NCBI GenBank assembly: GCA_018657765.1
Contig: JABHWM010000016.1
Location: 1-39,076 of the forward strand
Source: Minisyncoccota bacterium
GTDB taxonomy: Bacteria; Patescibacteriota; Microgenomatia; UBA1400; PJMF01
Length of the DNA: 39,076 bases
Direction: 5' to 3'
Numbering within the stretch: position 1 is the stretch's first letter; each line of letters opens with the position of its first letter. The position numbers and the translations under genes are program-made. Below the pieces are notes generated by a model. That model did not search any database and was not told the DNA's origin. It worked only from the letters and a program-made list of their open reading frames with translations. This document shows positions 31,466-38,871 of this stretch, piece by piece.

Positions 31466-33187
31466 ATGACAGAAGCAAAAAATTGGAATTGGAAAATAGC
31501 AGGACAAGCCGGCGAAGGCGTAATGGTGGCTTCCAAAATGGTTGCTAAATTAGCCAAGAGACATGGCTTATCGGCGTTTAATTATTTGGAGTATCCTTCT
31601 CTTATCAAAGGTGGTCATCAGACGGGTCAGGTATGTTTTTCAAAAGAACCTATTTTTTCTCAAATACGATCTCTTGATATTTTAATAGCTTTTGGACAAG
31701 CTTCTTTTACAGAACATGCCGAAGAAATTACTGAAAAGACTTTGGTTATATATAACAGTAATGCTGGAGAACTTAATGAAGACTTAGTAAAACAATGTAA
31801 GGGTAAGATAATTAATCTTCCTCTTAATGAATTTGCTCGTAAAACAGCCAAAACAAAATTAGCTACAAACATGGTTGCTTTTGGTATTACTGTTGCAGCC
31901 TTTGGTTTTGATCAACAGGCAGCTTTATCTATGGTAGAAGAAGAGTTTTCTAGCAAAGGTGAAGAGATAGTAAAGAAGAATCATTTAGCTTTTACAGCGG
32001 GCTTTGAGGCTTTTTTAGAGCAAGAGTCCCCTATTAGCAGTTTTTCAGTAGATAGCAAAGATAATCAAGTTTTGATGACTGGAAATGAAGCTGTTGGACT
32101 TGGAGCTGTAGCAGGTGGATTACAGTACTATAGTGCTTATCCGATGACTCCAGCTTCTGCTGCTATGCATTTTTTGGCTGATCAACAAAAAAACTATCCT
32201 CTTGTTGTAAAACATGTAGAAGATGAAATTGCTGCAATTAATCAAGCCTTGGGAGCTTCTTATGCTGGTGTGAGGTCTATGACTGGTACAGCTGGTGGTG
32301 GTTTTGCTTTGATGGTTGAAGGTTTATCTTTATCTGGGGTAACTGAGTTACCAGTAGTTATTCTTTATGGACAACGACCTGGTCCAGCAACAGGCTTGCC
32401 TACCTGGACTTCTCAAGCAGATTTACAATTTGTCCTGCGAGCTGGTCATGGTGAGTTTCAAAGAATTGTATTATCTCCAGGAACAATAGAAGAACATTAT
32501 TTATTTACTAAACAGGCATTTGATTTGGCAGAAAAATATCAAGTTCCAGTATTTATCATTAGTGATAAATATGCATTAGAATCTCATCAAACTTTCACTA
32601 AACCAGAAGAAACAGCTGAAGTTGGAAAATTGAGTTTTGTTGAAGAAAAAGATCTGAAAAGTGATAATAGTTTCCGCCGTTATTCACTAACTAATACTAA
32701 AGATGGGGTTTCACTTCGTTCTGTTCCTGGTCAAGAACATGGCTTATACATTAGTAATTCTTATGAACATGATGCTTTTGGCTATGCCACCGAAGATGCA
32801 ACACTGACTATCAAGCAAACCGATAAAAGAGCATCCAAATATAATGGAATCTTGGAAGAAATTCCAAAACCTATTCTACTAGGTAAAAAAGATGCTGATG
32901 TTACTTTTATTTGTTGGGGCTCTACAGTGAATGTTTTGAAAGATGTTGTTTCACAGACAGATAAGGCAAATGTAATTCATCTGCCTTGTGTCTGGCCTTT
33001 TCCAGTCAAGGAATTTACTGAGTTAGCAAAGAAAGCTAAGAGTTTGGTAATGGTAGAGGGCAATGCTACTGGTCAAGCAGAGCAACTTATCCGTCAAGAA
33101 ACAGGGATAACTATGAATGACAATTTACGTCGTTATGATGGCCGTCCTTTTTATGCAGAAGATATTATAGATTGGTTGGAACAATAA
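31466..33187 (+). CDS. korA: 2-oxoacid:acceptor oxidoreductase, fused gamma-alpha subunit
   Basis: This is the alpha subunit of a pyruvate/2-oxoglutarate-type oxidoreductase with the gamma domain fused in front. Residues ~1-190 are the gamma domain (A-G-Q-A-G-E-G-V start, G-G-H-Q-T-G-Q). Then comes the alpha domain with G-N-E-A-V-G-L-G-A-V-A-G-G, Y-P-M-T-P-A-S, V-K-H-V-E-D-E-I-A-A-I and the T-G-T-A-G-G-G-F stretch. With the beta subunit it oxidatively decarboxylates a 2-oxoacid to acyl-CoA and passes electrons to a low-potential carrier. I start it at ATG 31466 (573 residues) because the promoter -10 covers the earlier ATG. The beta subunit follows after one base. The substrate (pyruvate, 2-oxoglutarate or branched) cannot be fixed. 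Confidence 0.93.
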   Translation: MTEAKNWNWKIAGQAGEGVMVASKMVAKLAKRHGLSAFNYLEYPSLIKGGHQTGQVCFSKEPIFSQIRSLDILIAFGQASFTEHAEEITEKTLVIYNSNAGELNEDLVKQCKGKIINLPLNEFARKTAKTKLATNMVAFGITVAAFGFDQQAALSMVEEEFSSKGEEIVKKNHLAFTAGFEAFLEQESPISSFSVDSKDNQVLMTGNEAVGLGAVAGGLQYYSAYPMTPASAAMHFLADQQKNYPLVVKHVEDEIAAINQALGASYAGVRSMTGTAGGGFALMVEGLSLSGVTELPVVILYGQRPGPATGLPTWTSQADLQFVLRAGHGEFQRIVLSPGTIEEHYLFTKQAFDLAEKYQVPVFIISDKYALESHQTFTKPEETAEVGKLSFVEEKDLKSDNSFRRYSLTNTKDGVSLRSVPGQEHGLYISNSYEHDAFGYATEDATLTIKQTDKRASKYNGILEEIPKPILLGKKDADVTFICWGSTVNVLKDVVSQTDKANVIHLPCVWPFPVKEFTELAKKAKSLVMVEGNATGQAEQLIRQETGITMNDNLRRYDGRPFYAEDIIDWLEQ

Positions 33188-33188
33188 T

Positions 33189-34052
33189 ATGTCTAATATA
33201 ACTTTGCAGAGTATTCAGTCCCCTATTGCTTCCACCTGGTGTCCAGGATGTGGAAATTTTGGGATTATTGGAGCAATGAAACAAGCTTTTGTACAACTTG
33301 GTATTCCAGAAGAAGATTTAGTTATTATTTATGGAGTTGGATGTAGCGGAAACATGGCTGATTTTAACAGAGTCTATGGTTTTCATTCTCTTCACGGCAG
33401 AGCGATTCCCAATGCGATTGGTGTTAAGCTAGCTAATCATAAACTTAAAGTTATTGTGATTGCTGGCGAAGGCGACACATACGGAGAAGGCTTAAATCAT
33501 CTTTTGGCAGCGGCTCGTGGTAATCATGACATTACGGTTTTGGTACACAATAATCAGACATACAGTTTGACTACTGGTCAAAGTTCTCCAACTACTATGA
33601 AAGGGACAAATACAAAATCTACCCCTGACGGACTTGTTGAAGAACCACTTAATCCTCTGACTATGGCAATTTCTGCTCACGCCGGGTTTGTCGCCAGAGG
33701 TTATGCAGGAAATATGGCTCAGCTTATTAATTTGGTAAAAGAAGCTATTCAGCACGATGGTTTTTCTTTACTAGATGTTTTACAGCCTTGCCCTACTTTT
33801 AATAAGATAAATACTTATCAATGGTTTCAACAGAGAGTTTATGATCTAGATAAAAAAAACTATCAGCCTAGTGATAAAAAACTAGCTTGGGAAACAGCTC
33901 AGGAAGAAGAAAAGATTCCAACTGGAGTGTTTTATAAAGATATAAGTAAAGTTTCTTATCACAAACATCTATCTCAGTTAGATAAAAAGACATTGCTTGA
34001 ACAACGATCAGGAGAAGTTTCTCTTAAGAAACCTCTAAAGGCTTTTGTTTAG
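33189..34052 (+). CDS. korB: 2-oxoacid:acceptor oxidoreductase, beta subunit (TPP and 4Fe-4S)
   Basis: This 287-residue TPP-binding subunit has the 4Fe-4S ligands C18 and C21 (W-C-P-G-C-G-N-F), C52 (G-V-G-C-S-G-N) and C201 (Q-P-C-P-T-F-N). The TPP/Mg motif is G-E-G-D-T-Y-G-E-G-L-N-H with N-N-Q-T-Y-S-L-T-T-G-Q further on. The glycine-rich GDGD form is slightly altered here (E for D at the first acid). No separate ferredoxin-type delta subunit is encoded, so an outside carrier, probably the neighbouring flavodoxin, must take the electrons. The spacing of one base from the alpha subunit implies coupled translation. Confidence 0.94.
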   Translation: MSNITLQSIQSPIASTWCPGCGNFGIIGAMKQAFVQLGIPEEDLVIIYGVGCSGNMADFNRVYGFHSLHGRAIPNAIGVKLANHKLKVIVIAGEGDTYGEGLNHLLAAARGNHDITVLVHNNQTYSLTTGQSSPTTMKGTNTKSTPDGLVEEPLNPLTMAISAHAGFVARGYAGNMAQLINLVKEAIQHDGFSLLDVLQPCPTFNKINTYQWFQQRVYDLDKKNYQPSDKKLAWETAQEEEKIPTGVFYKDISKVSYHKHLSQLDKKTLLEQRSGEVSLKKPLKAFV

Positions 34053-34067
34053 TTGGATATAGGTTTT

Positions 34068-34346
34068 CTATTCTTTTGATTTTTCCGCAGCTGTTTTTAC
34101 TTTTGGATCAGATCCCTTTAGATAAAATTCTCTAGATTTTTGAAGTTTTTGGAGGGCTTTCTGAGCTCTTCCACGTAAAGATTTTTCTGAGTAACGAACT
34201 TCTTTTTTTTCTTCTGATGGTAATATATTTTTTTCTGGCTTCTCTTCTCCACCTTTAAAATAAAAATCAATTAATCGCTGTGCTCTTATTTTCCATTCTT
34301 TAGCACCAAAATTGTTTGGTATCGGTTTTCTTTTTCTAGTTTCCAT
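34068..34346 (-). CDS. Small basic protein of unknown function
   Basis: The 92 residues are strongly basic (K/R-rich, with some E), without hydrophobic segment or signal. The end is predicted helical (S-L-R-G-R-A-Q-K-A-L-Q-K-L-Q-K-S-R) and the start has the only aromatic cluster (K-E-W-K-I-R). It might bind nucleic acid or the ribosome, but I recognise no family. It is convergent with korB (15 bases between stops). A TGG-TATTAT sequence about 30 bases before the ATG could be its -10. Confidence 0.62.
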   Translation of the reverse strand: METRKRKPIPNNFGAKEWKIRAQRLIDFYFKGGEEKPEKNILPSEEKKEVRYSEKSLRGRAQKALQKLQKSREFYLKGSDPKVKTAAEKSKE

Positions 34347-34439
34347 ATTTTTTTCATAAACTTATCGATATTAGAATAATACCACTTTTATAAACTTAAG
34401 AGCAAAACAATGAAGCTAAAAAGAATGGCGGTCTTTTTA

Positions 34440-35162
34440 CTATTTTATAGTAATAGACTCAACAGTTGCTGGAGTCACTGGCTTTGAGTTTTCACCACTA
34501 GAGCTAGCTGTTACAGGAGCTGTAGCAATAGCATCAACTGCCTCCAAACCTTTGGTAACTTTACCAAAAATTACATAGTTAGCTGGTAATGGATAATCTT
34601 GGTGCATGATAAAGAATTGGCTGCCATTAGTGTTGGCGCCGGCATTAGCCATAGCAATAGTTCCTCTGCTGTATTTTCCTTCAAACTCTTCATCAGCAAA
34701 GCGATATCCTGGTCCACCCATTCCGGTTCCTTCTGGATCTCCACCTTGGATCATGAAGCCATTAATAGCTCTATGGAAGATAGTTTCATTATAAAAACCT
34801 TCATTAGCTAGAAAAACAAAGTTATTAACTGTCTTTGGAGTTTTGTCTGCAAATAGTTCTACTACAATATCTCCTTCAGAAGTTTTGAGAGTAGCTTGAT
34901 ATTTTTTTGTAGCATCAATGGTCATTGCAGGTGCTTTATCATATTGTTTTTTCATGGTTTCCTTTTGTTTGTTAGTAATACTTGGTTCAGTTTGTTCATT
35001 ATCTAATATAGCTGGAGCAGAAGTTGGAGCAACTACTTGCTGAGTAGTTGATTCTGTCACGGGAACAGTCTTTTTTGAAGCGGTATTTTTTTCTATGATG
35101 AGAGCCACTACTCCAAAGAGGAGTGCTCCTGTAATAACTAAAATAATTGTTTCTTTTTTCAT
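34440..35162 (-). CDS. Membrane-anchored cyclophilin-type peptidyl-prolyl isomerase
   Basis: This 240-residue protein has an N-terminal membrane anchor (~5-22), a T/S/P-rich linker (~25-80) and a cyclophilin domain (~88-240). Active-site stretches are intact: F-H-R-A-I-N-G-F-M-I-Q-G-G-D-P, A-M-A-N-A-G-A-N-T-N-G-S-Q-F-F-I and V-I-F-G-K-V. It speeds proline isomerisation during folding of exported proteins, presumably outside the membrane. It has a recognisable Shine-Dalgarno site (AGAAGGA) and so, unlike many neighbours, a normal leader. Confidence 0.93.
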   Translation of the reverse strand: MKKETIILVITGALLFGVVALIIEKNTASKKTVPVTESTTQQVVAPTSAPAILDNEQTEPSITNKQKETMKKQYDKAPAMTIDATKKYQATLKTSEGDIVVELFADKTPKTVNNFVFLANEGFYNETIFHRAINGFMIQGGDPEGTGMGGPGYRFADEEFEGKYSRGTIAMANAGANTNGSQFFIMHQDYPLPANYVIFGKVTKGLEAVDAIATAPVTASSSGENSKPVTPATVESITIK

Positions 35163-35269
35163 AAAATATTTCCTTCTTGCTGGAGCATAGTATCATCTTG
35201 GTAAGTTTTTTTGCAAGGTCACTTATGATAAATATTTTTTTAGCATGATTTTATTGTTTTTTCCGACTT

Positions 35270-35524
35270 ATGTTGTATATGACAGTTGGTATACCTAGTA
35301 TCTGGAGATTGAGAAAACAGTTCTATAAATTAGAAGGAATTCATAAAGTAGATCAGCGAGCTGGTATTGCCTTGGGTCATATGAGGTCTTCAGAAGAAGT
35401 GATAGATCAAGTTAAGAAAAATGCTTTATTTTATAAGCAGCTAGAAGAAAAAAAAGAATTACAGAGAAAAAAAGATAAAATAAATTTGGAAGAAGTTAGA
35501 AGTAGATTAGCCAAAGATAATTAA
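35270..35524 (+). CDS. Small basic helical protein of unknown function
   Basis: The 84-residue protein has a short hydrophobic start followed by charged helices (K/E/R-rich) and ends in a long helix. No family is recognised. Two in-frame ATGs (35270 and 35279) are possible starts; a TATGTT hexamer lies just before the second, so translation may begin there on an almost leaderless mRNA. It overlaps the convergent EamA gene by 4 bases at the 3' end. Confidence 0.6.
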   Translation: MLYMTVGIPSIWRLRKQFYKLEGIHKVDQRAGIALGHMRSSEEVIDQVKKNALFYKQLEEKKELQRKKDKINLEEVRSRLAKDN

Positions 35525-36441
35525 TTTATTACTAAATTTGCTTTTTTGTTTTTCTTGATCCATGCCATTCCGTAAGCTCCTGAAAGCATGATAAAAGCAC
35601 CCATCATTTGAATAGGATTAAGAGTTTCTTTCAAAAAGATAAAAGAATAACTAAAAGTAATCAATGGAGCTAAAGTGTTAAAGATAGCAACATTGGAAAG
35701 TCTAGTAAGGTTTAGTCCACTATAAAGAGTGACAATTCTAGCAGCGAACATGAAGCCAGCTAATATTGGCCAAAATGAAAATAAATTATTAACTGAGAAA
35801 TCACCCATTAAATAAGTAGTTAATCCCAGAAAAAACGTTGCAAAAAACGGTCTAGCAAAACTAGTAATAAAAGGAGATGTTTTATTATTCATGGTAATTT
35901 TTGCTAGAGAATTAGAAAATGAAGTTACAAATATAAAAATCAAAACCAGTGTTTCTCCTAATCCAAAACTCATATTCAAGCCATTTCCTTCATAACGAAA
36001 AAGTAAAAATCCTAAAAACATCGTTGTGAGAACTAGAAAAAATCTTTTTGGAAGTTTTTCTTTTAGTAAAACAACAGAGTAAAGAACTAGCGTTACAGCA
36101 GAAAATGAAGCAATGAATCCAACATTAGTTGCTGTTGTAAGTTTTAGAGCATAGAGCTTGAGACTTAGAGCAATAAACTGAGAAAGTATTGAGATAGAAA
36201 ATAAAGAGATTAAAGTTTTTTTATTAAATATATCTTTTTTATCTTTAGTTTTTCTAAAATCAGAAACGGCAAAGGGTAATAGAAAGACAGAACAATAAAC
36301 CATTGAGTAAAAAGCAAAACCAATAGGGGTTGAAACTTCCTGTAAACCTTGTTTTTGAATGCCTGTATATAGTCCATGAGCGAAAACACTAGTTAGTAAT
36401 AAAAGATATGCTAGATATTTTTTAATATATCTATTTATCAT
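35521..36441 (-). CDS. EamA/DMT-family transporter
   Basis: This 306-residue protein has about ten membrane helices in two similar halves, the EamA (drug/metabolite transporter) architecture. Typical signs: the first-half end A-T-N-V-G-F-I-A-S-F-S-A-V with L-L-K-E-K-L-P, and the second-half counterpart A-I-F-N-T-L-A-P-L with F-L-K-E-T-L-N-P-I-Q-M-M-G-A. It would move a small metabolite or amino acid across the membrane; the substrate is unknown. It begins directly after the DEAD-box helicase stop, so both are on one mRNA. Confidence 0.88.
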   Translation of the reverse strand: MINRYIKKYLAYLLLLTSVFAHGLYTGIQKQGLQEVSTPIGFAFYSMVYCSVFLLPFAVSDFRKTKDKKDIFNKKTLISLFSISILSQFIALSLKLYALKLTTATNVGFIASFSAVTLVLYSVVLLKEKLPKRFFLVLTTMFLGFLLFRYEGNGLNMSFGLGETLVLIFIFVTSFSNSLAKITMNNKTSPFITSFARPFFATFFLGLTTYLMGDFSVNNLFSFWPILAGFMFAARIVTLYSGLNLTRLSNVAIFNTLAPLITFSYSFIFLKETLNPIQMMGAFIMLSGAYGMAWIKKNKKANLVIN

Positions 36442-37749
36442 TTAAATAAAAGTTAAGGCTGTACCCATTTTATTAGCTCTACCAGTTCTGCCGATACGGT
36501 GGATATAATCTTCGTATGAGCTTGGTAGGTCATAGTTAATAACGTGAGTGACATCATCAATATCTAGTCCACGGGCAATAACATCTGTAGCAATTAAAGC
36601 TTGGACTTTATCTTCTCTAAATTGTCTTAGAGCTCTTTGTCTTTGGCCTTGTGATTTATTTCCATGAATAGCATTAACTTTGAAACCTCTGCTTTGTAGA
36701 TCTTTAGACACTCTTTCAGCTCCTCTTTTGGTACGACCAAAAACTAGGACTTTACTGAAACCATCTGAGATTAATAAATCATGCAAGACATCTATCTTTG
36801 CACGACCTTTAATTTTTACGATTTCTTGGTGAACGTTGTCTGTAGTATCTTTAGTTTTTACAGAAATAGAGACAGGGTTTTTAAGAAAACCTTGCATAAT
36901 TTCTCTTACTCTATCAGTCATTGTGGCTGAGAAAAAGAGAGATTGTCTATCTGCTGGTAAAGCTTCGATAATTGCTCTAATTTCATGAACAAATCCCATG
37001 TCTAACATTCTGTCTACCTCATCTAAAACGATATTAGTAAATTCTGAGAATCTAATTTTGCGTCTTTGATTAAGATCTTTAATTCTTCCAGGGGTACCAA
37101 TCACAAAGTCTTGACCTCTTCTTAGAGATTCAATTTGACGATGAATAGAAGCACCTCCAATACATAATGTAGAGAAGATTCTTAAGTTTCCTGAAAAAGA
37201 TTTTAATTCATCTCTAACTTGGAGAGCTAGCTCACGAGTTGGAACAATAATTAAAGTTTTTTGATTATCATTATTAAGAGTTTTGTCTAACAATGGAATT
37301 AAAAAGGCAGCTGTTTTACCAGTTCCTGTATTTGCAACACCAACAACATCTCTGCCATCTATGATGTGAGGAATGATTTGATCTTGAATAGGAGTTGGGG
37401 TTTGATAGCCTCTATAAGCAATATTGCTTTTTAATTTATCAGAAACGTTAAAATCAGAAAATTGATTAGTTGCCTGATATTCTTCTTGAACAACTTTTTC
37501 AGCTTGAGATTTTTTATTAAGAGTAGATTGAATAATAACTGGAGTTGGATCAAAGATTGCTTGTCTCATTCCACCCCTACCTCTTCTACCACCACCCTGG
37601 CTACGTCTTTTGTATCCGCCAGAGAAACCTCGATTGGAGTTTCTGGATTGACCACCAGAGAAACCTCGATTGGAGTTTCTGGATTGACCGCCAGAATCGT
37701 TACCACGATTATTAGAATTATAAGATGAACGTCTTTTTGAATTACGCAT
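36442..37749 (-). CDS. DEAD-box RNA helicase with N-terminal RGG-like tail
   Basis: The protein has 435 residues. Residues ~1-60 are a G/N/S/R-rich low-complexity tail with two exact 12-residue repeats and an R-G-R-G-G stretch; in bacterial helicases such tails are more often at the C-terminus. The core has the Q motif region (G-Y-Q-T-P-T-P-I-Q), A-N-T-G-T-G-K-T, P-T-R-E-L-A, D-E-V-D (for DEAD), F-S-A-T, and H-R-I-G-R-T-G-R; it ends a few residues later without an extension. It unwinds short RNA duplexes in ribosome assembly or cold-shock mRNA handling. I take ATG 37749 (Shine-Dalgarno-like AAAGAAAG) as start; an upstream in-frame ATG at 37797 lies in the leader. The mRNA has a ~127-base leader. 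Confidence 0.94.
   Translation of the reverse strand: MRNSKRRSSYNSNNRGNDSGGQSRNSNRGFSGGQSRNSNRGFSGGYKRRSQGGGRRGRGGMRQAIFDPTPVIIQSTLNKKSQAEKVVQEEYQATNQFSDFNVSDKLKSNIAYRGYQTPTPIQDQIIPHIIDGRDVVGVANTGTGKTAAFLIPLLDKTLNNDNQKTLIIVPTRELALQVRDELKSFSGNLRIFSTLCIGGASIHRQIESLRRGQDFVIGTPGRIKDLNQRRKIRFSEFTNIVLDEVDRMLDMGFVHEIRAIIEALPADRQSLFFSATMTDRVREIMQGFLKNPVSISVKTKDTTDNVHQEIVKIKGRAKIDVLHDLLISDGFSKVLVFGRTKRGAERVSKDLQSRGFKVNAIHGNKSQGQRQRALRQFREDKVQALIATDVIARGLDIDDVTHVINYDLPSSYEDYIHRIGRTGRANKMGTALTFI
37618..37689 (-). repeat. 36-base tandem repeat, two copies, in the helicase RGG-like tail
   Basis: Units 37618-37653 and 37654-37689 are almost identical, each coding a 12-residue G-G-Q-S-R-N-S-N-R-G-F-S unit. 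A copy-number change would stay in frame, so tail length can vary. Confidence 0.9.
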
Positions 37750-37882
37750 AGTAGTTTCTTTCTTTAAATAAATAAATCGGTTAAAGACAAGAAACAAATA
37801 AAATTAAGGGATATATTTTCTTAAAATCAAGATGCGTGCTTAAACCCGGTTGAATGATAACTAATCAGTCAACGAAAAAGAG

Positions 37883-37911
37883 ATCATAACATAAATCAAT
37901 GCGAGTGTCAA
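37883..37911 (-). promoter_or_regulatory. Consensus promoter of the DEAD-box helicase operon
   Basis: TTGACA (37906-37911), 17 bases, TATGAT (37883-37888) preceded by TGT, on the minus strand. Predicted start near 37876, giving a ~127-base leader before ATG 37749. Confidence 0.8.
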
Positions 37912-37971
37912 ACTATAGGATATATTTAATATTTGAATAGACTACTTATGTATTTATGCATAGCGATGTTT

Positions 37972-37977
37972 TATACT
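37972..37977 (+). promoter_or_regulatory. -10 element before the papain/transglutaminase-like gene, leaderless
   Basis: TATACT ends 7 bases before the ATG at 37985. No clear -35. Confidence 0.5.
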
Positions 37978-37984
37978 TTTATAT

Positions 37985-38527
37985 ATGGAAATCAATCCTT
38001 ATCTTTCTGTTTCTCAAATGAAATTCTCAACTGAGATGAGTAGTTCTACAGAGCTACTTGGTACTGATTTAAAAGAACTGATGGCTGAAGTCAGAGAAAT
38101 AATAATTTCTGTCTTAAAAAAAACTGAGTTTGTTAATAATGCCCTAGAAAAAATTGGACTTCTAGATATTAAAACAATAGATGAAGAAATAATAGATCTT
38201 TTTTGGGGAAGATGCACCACTTTCTCTGGTGATTTAAAAAGAGCCCTGAGGACGGCCGGCTTAAGCGTTAATACTAGGGAGAATCCGAGTGGGAGCCATA
38301 CTTTTTTGGCTATAGGAAGAGGTGAGAAAACGATTATCATAGATCCTACAATGCCTCAAATAATTAAAGGTTTTAAAGGCATAGCAGTGCTTTCATGGTC
38401 TCAATTAGAGTCATTGGTTTTAGATAAGAGCAATAAGCTATCTTGGTCAAATGCTGTTGATAGAAAAAGCTCATTAGAGTCAATTTGGGGGAGAAGATCC
38501 GGAAGAAATTCTGGTTTAAAACATTAA
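37985..38527 (+). CDS. Small protein with a transglutaminase/papain-like Cys-His-Asp pattern
   Basis: In this 180-residue cytoplasmic protein the middle part reads like a minimal transglutaminase/papain-fold core: C77 in W-G-R-C-T-T-F-S-G-D-L at the start of a helix, H105 in G-S-H-T-F-L-A-I-G on a strand, and D120 in T-I-I-I-D-P-T-M on the next strand. The order and spacing are right for a Cys-His-Asp triad, and the I-D-P-T ending recurs in transglutaminase-like proteins. The first ~70 residues are helical and the last ~50 are basic and probably flexible. No signal peptide is seen. It could be an amidase, peptidase or acyl transferase; the family is not identified. Convergent with the kinase-like fragment. 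Confidence 0.62.
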   Translation: MEINPYLSVSQMKFSTEMSSSTELLGTDLKELMAEVREIIISVLKKTEFVNNALEKIGLLDIKTIDEEIIDLFWGRCTTFSGDLKRALRTAGLSVNTRENPSGSHTFLAIGRGEKTIIIDPTMPQIIKGFKGIAVLSWSQLESLVLDKSNKLSWSNAVDRKSSLESIWGRRSGRNSGLKH

Positions 38528-38562
38528 AGTTAATTTATAGTTTGTAAAAATAAGGATAATAT

Positions 38563-38871
38563 TTAGGCTTGGTCAATAATAATATATGTTTTTTTATCTT
38601 CTTCTTCTTTAACAAAAATATTTCCTGCTGTTAAATCTGAAAATTCTATTCCAAGATTTCTTGCTTGTTCGAGGACAATTCTTAAATCTGGATGCAATTT
38701 ACTTGCTTTTTGTAAATCAATACTAAGTAGGTTTGGTTCTTCAACCAATTTCATAAATAAAGCTTGTCGATGTTGTCCGGTAGCAGTTTTCCAACTAGCA
38801 AATCCATAATAAGCAGGTACTTCCAATCTTAGTTCTTCTTCAGCTTGAATTTCTTCTCCAAGTTTTTTCAT
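38563..38871 (-). CDS. Kinase-like fragment
   Basis: The 102 residues end like the catalytic half of a protein/small-molecule kinase: F-S-D-L-T-A-G-N-I-F-V (D79, N84; compare HxDxxxxN) and Y-I-I-I-D-Q-A (D100, in place of DFG), then stop, with no room for a C-lobe. In the same frame 29 more codons upstream (to 38958) continue a plausible N-lobe-like sequence with R and K residues and L-L-E-V-I-G, but an in-frame TAG (38959-38961) and TAA lie before it. It may therefore be a very small kinase-like protein, one starting at a non-ATG codon near 38950, or the remnant of a broken gene. The stretch 38962-39076 shows nothing else that I can support. Confidence 0.5.
   Translation of the reverse strand: MKKLGEEIQAEEELRLEVPAYYGFASWKTATGQHRQALFMKLVEEPNLLSIDLQKASKLHPDLRIVLEQARNLGIEFSDLTAGNIFVKEEEDKKTYIIIDQA

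Noticed and set aside
37618..37689. 36-base repeats as a CRISPR array
   Set aside because: The two units are directly abutting without spacers and code the in-frame 12-residue repeat of the helicase tail.
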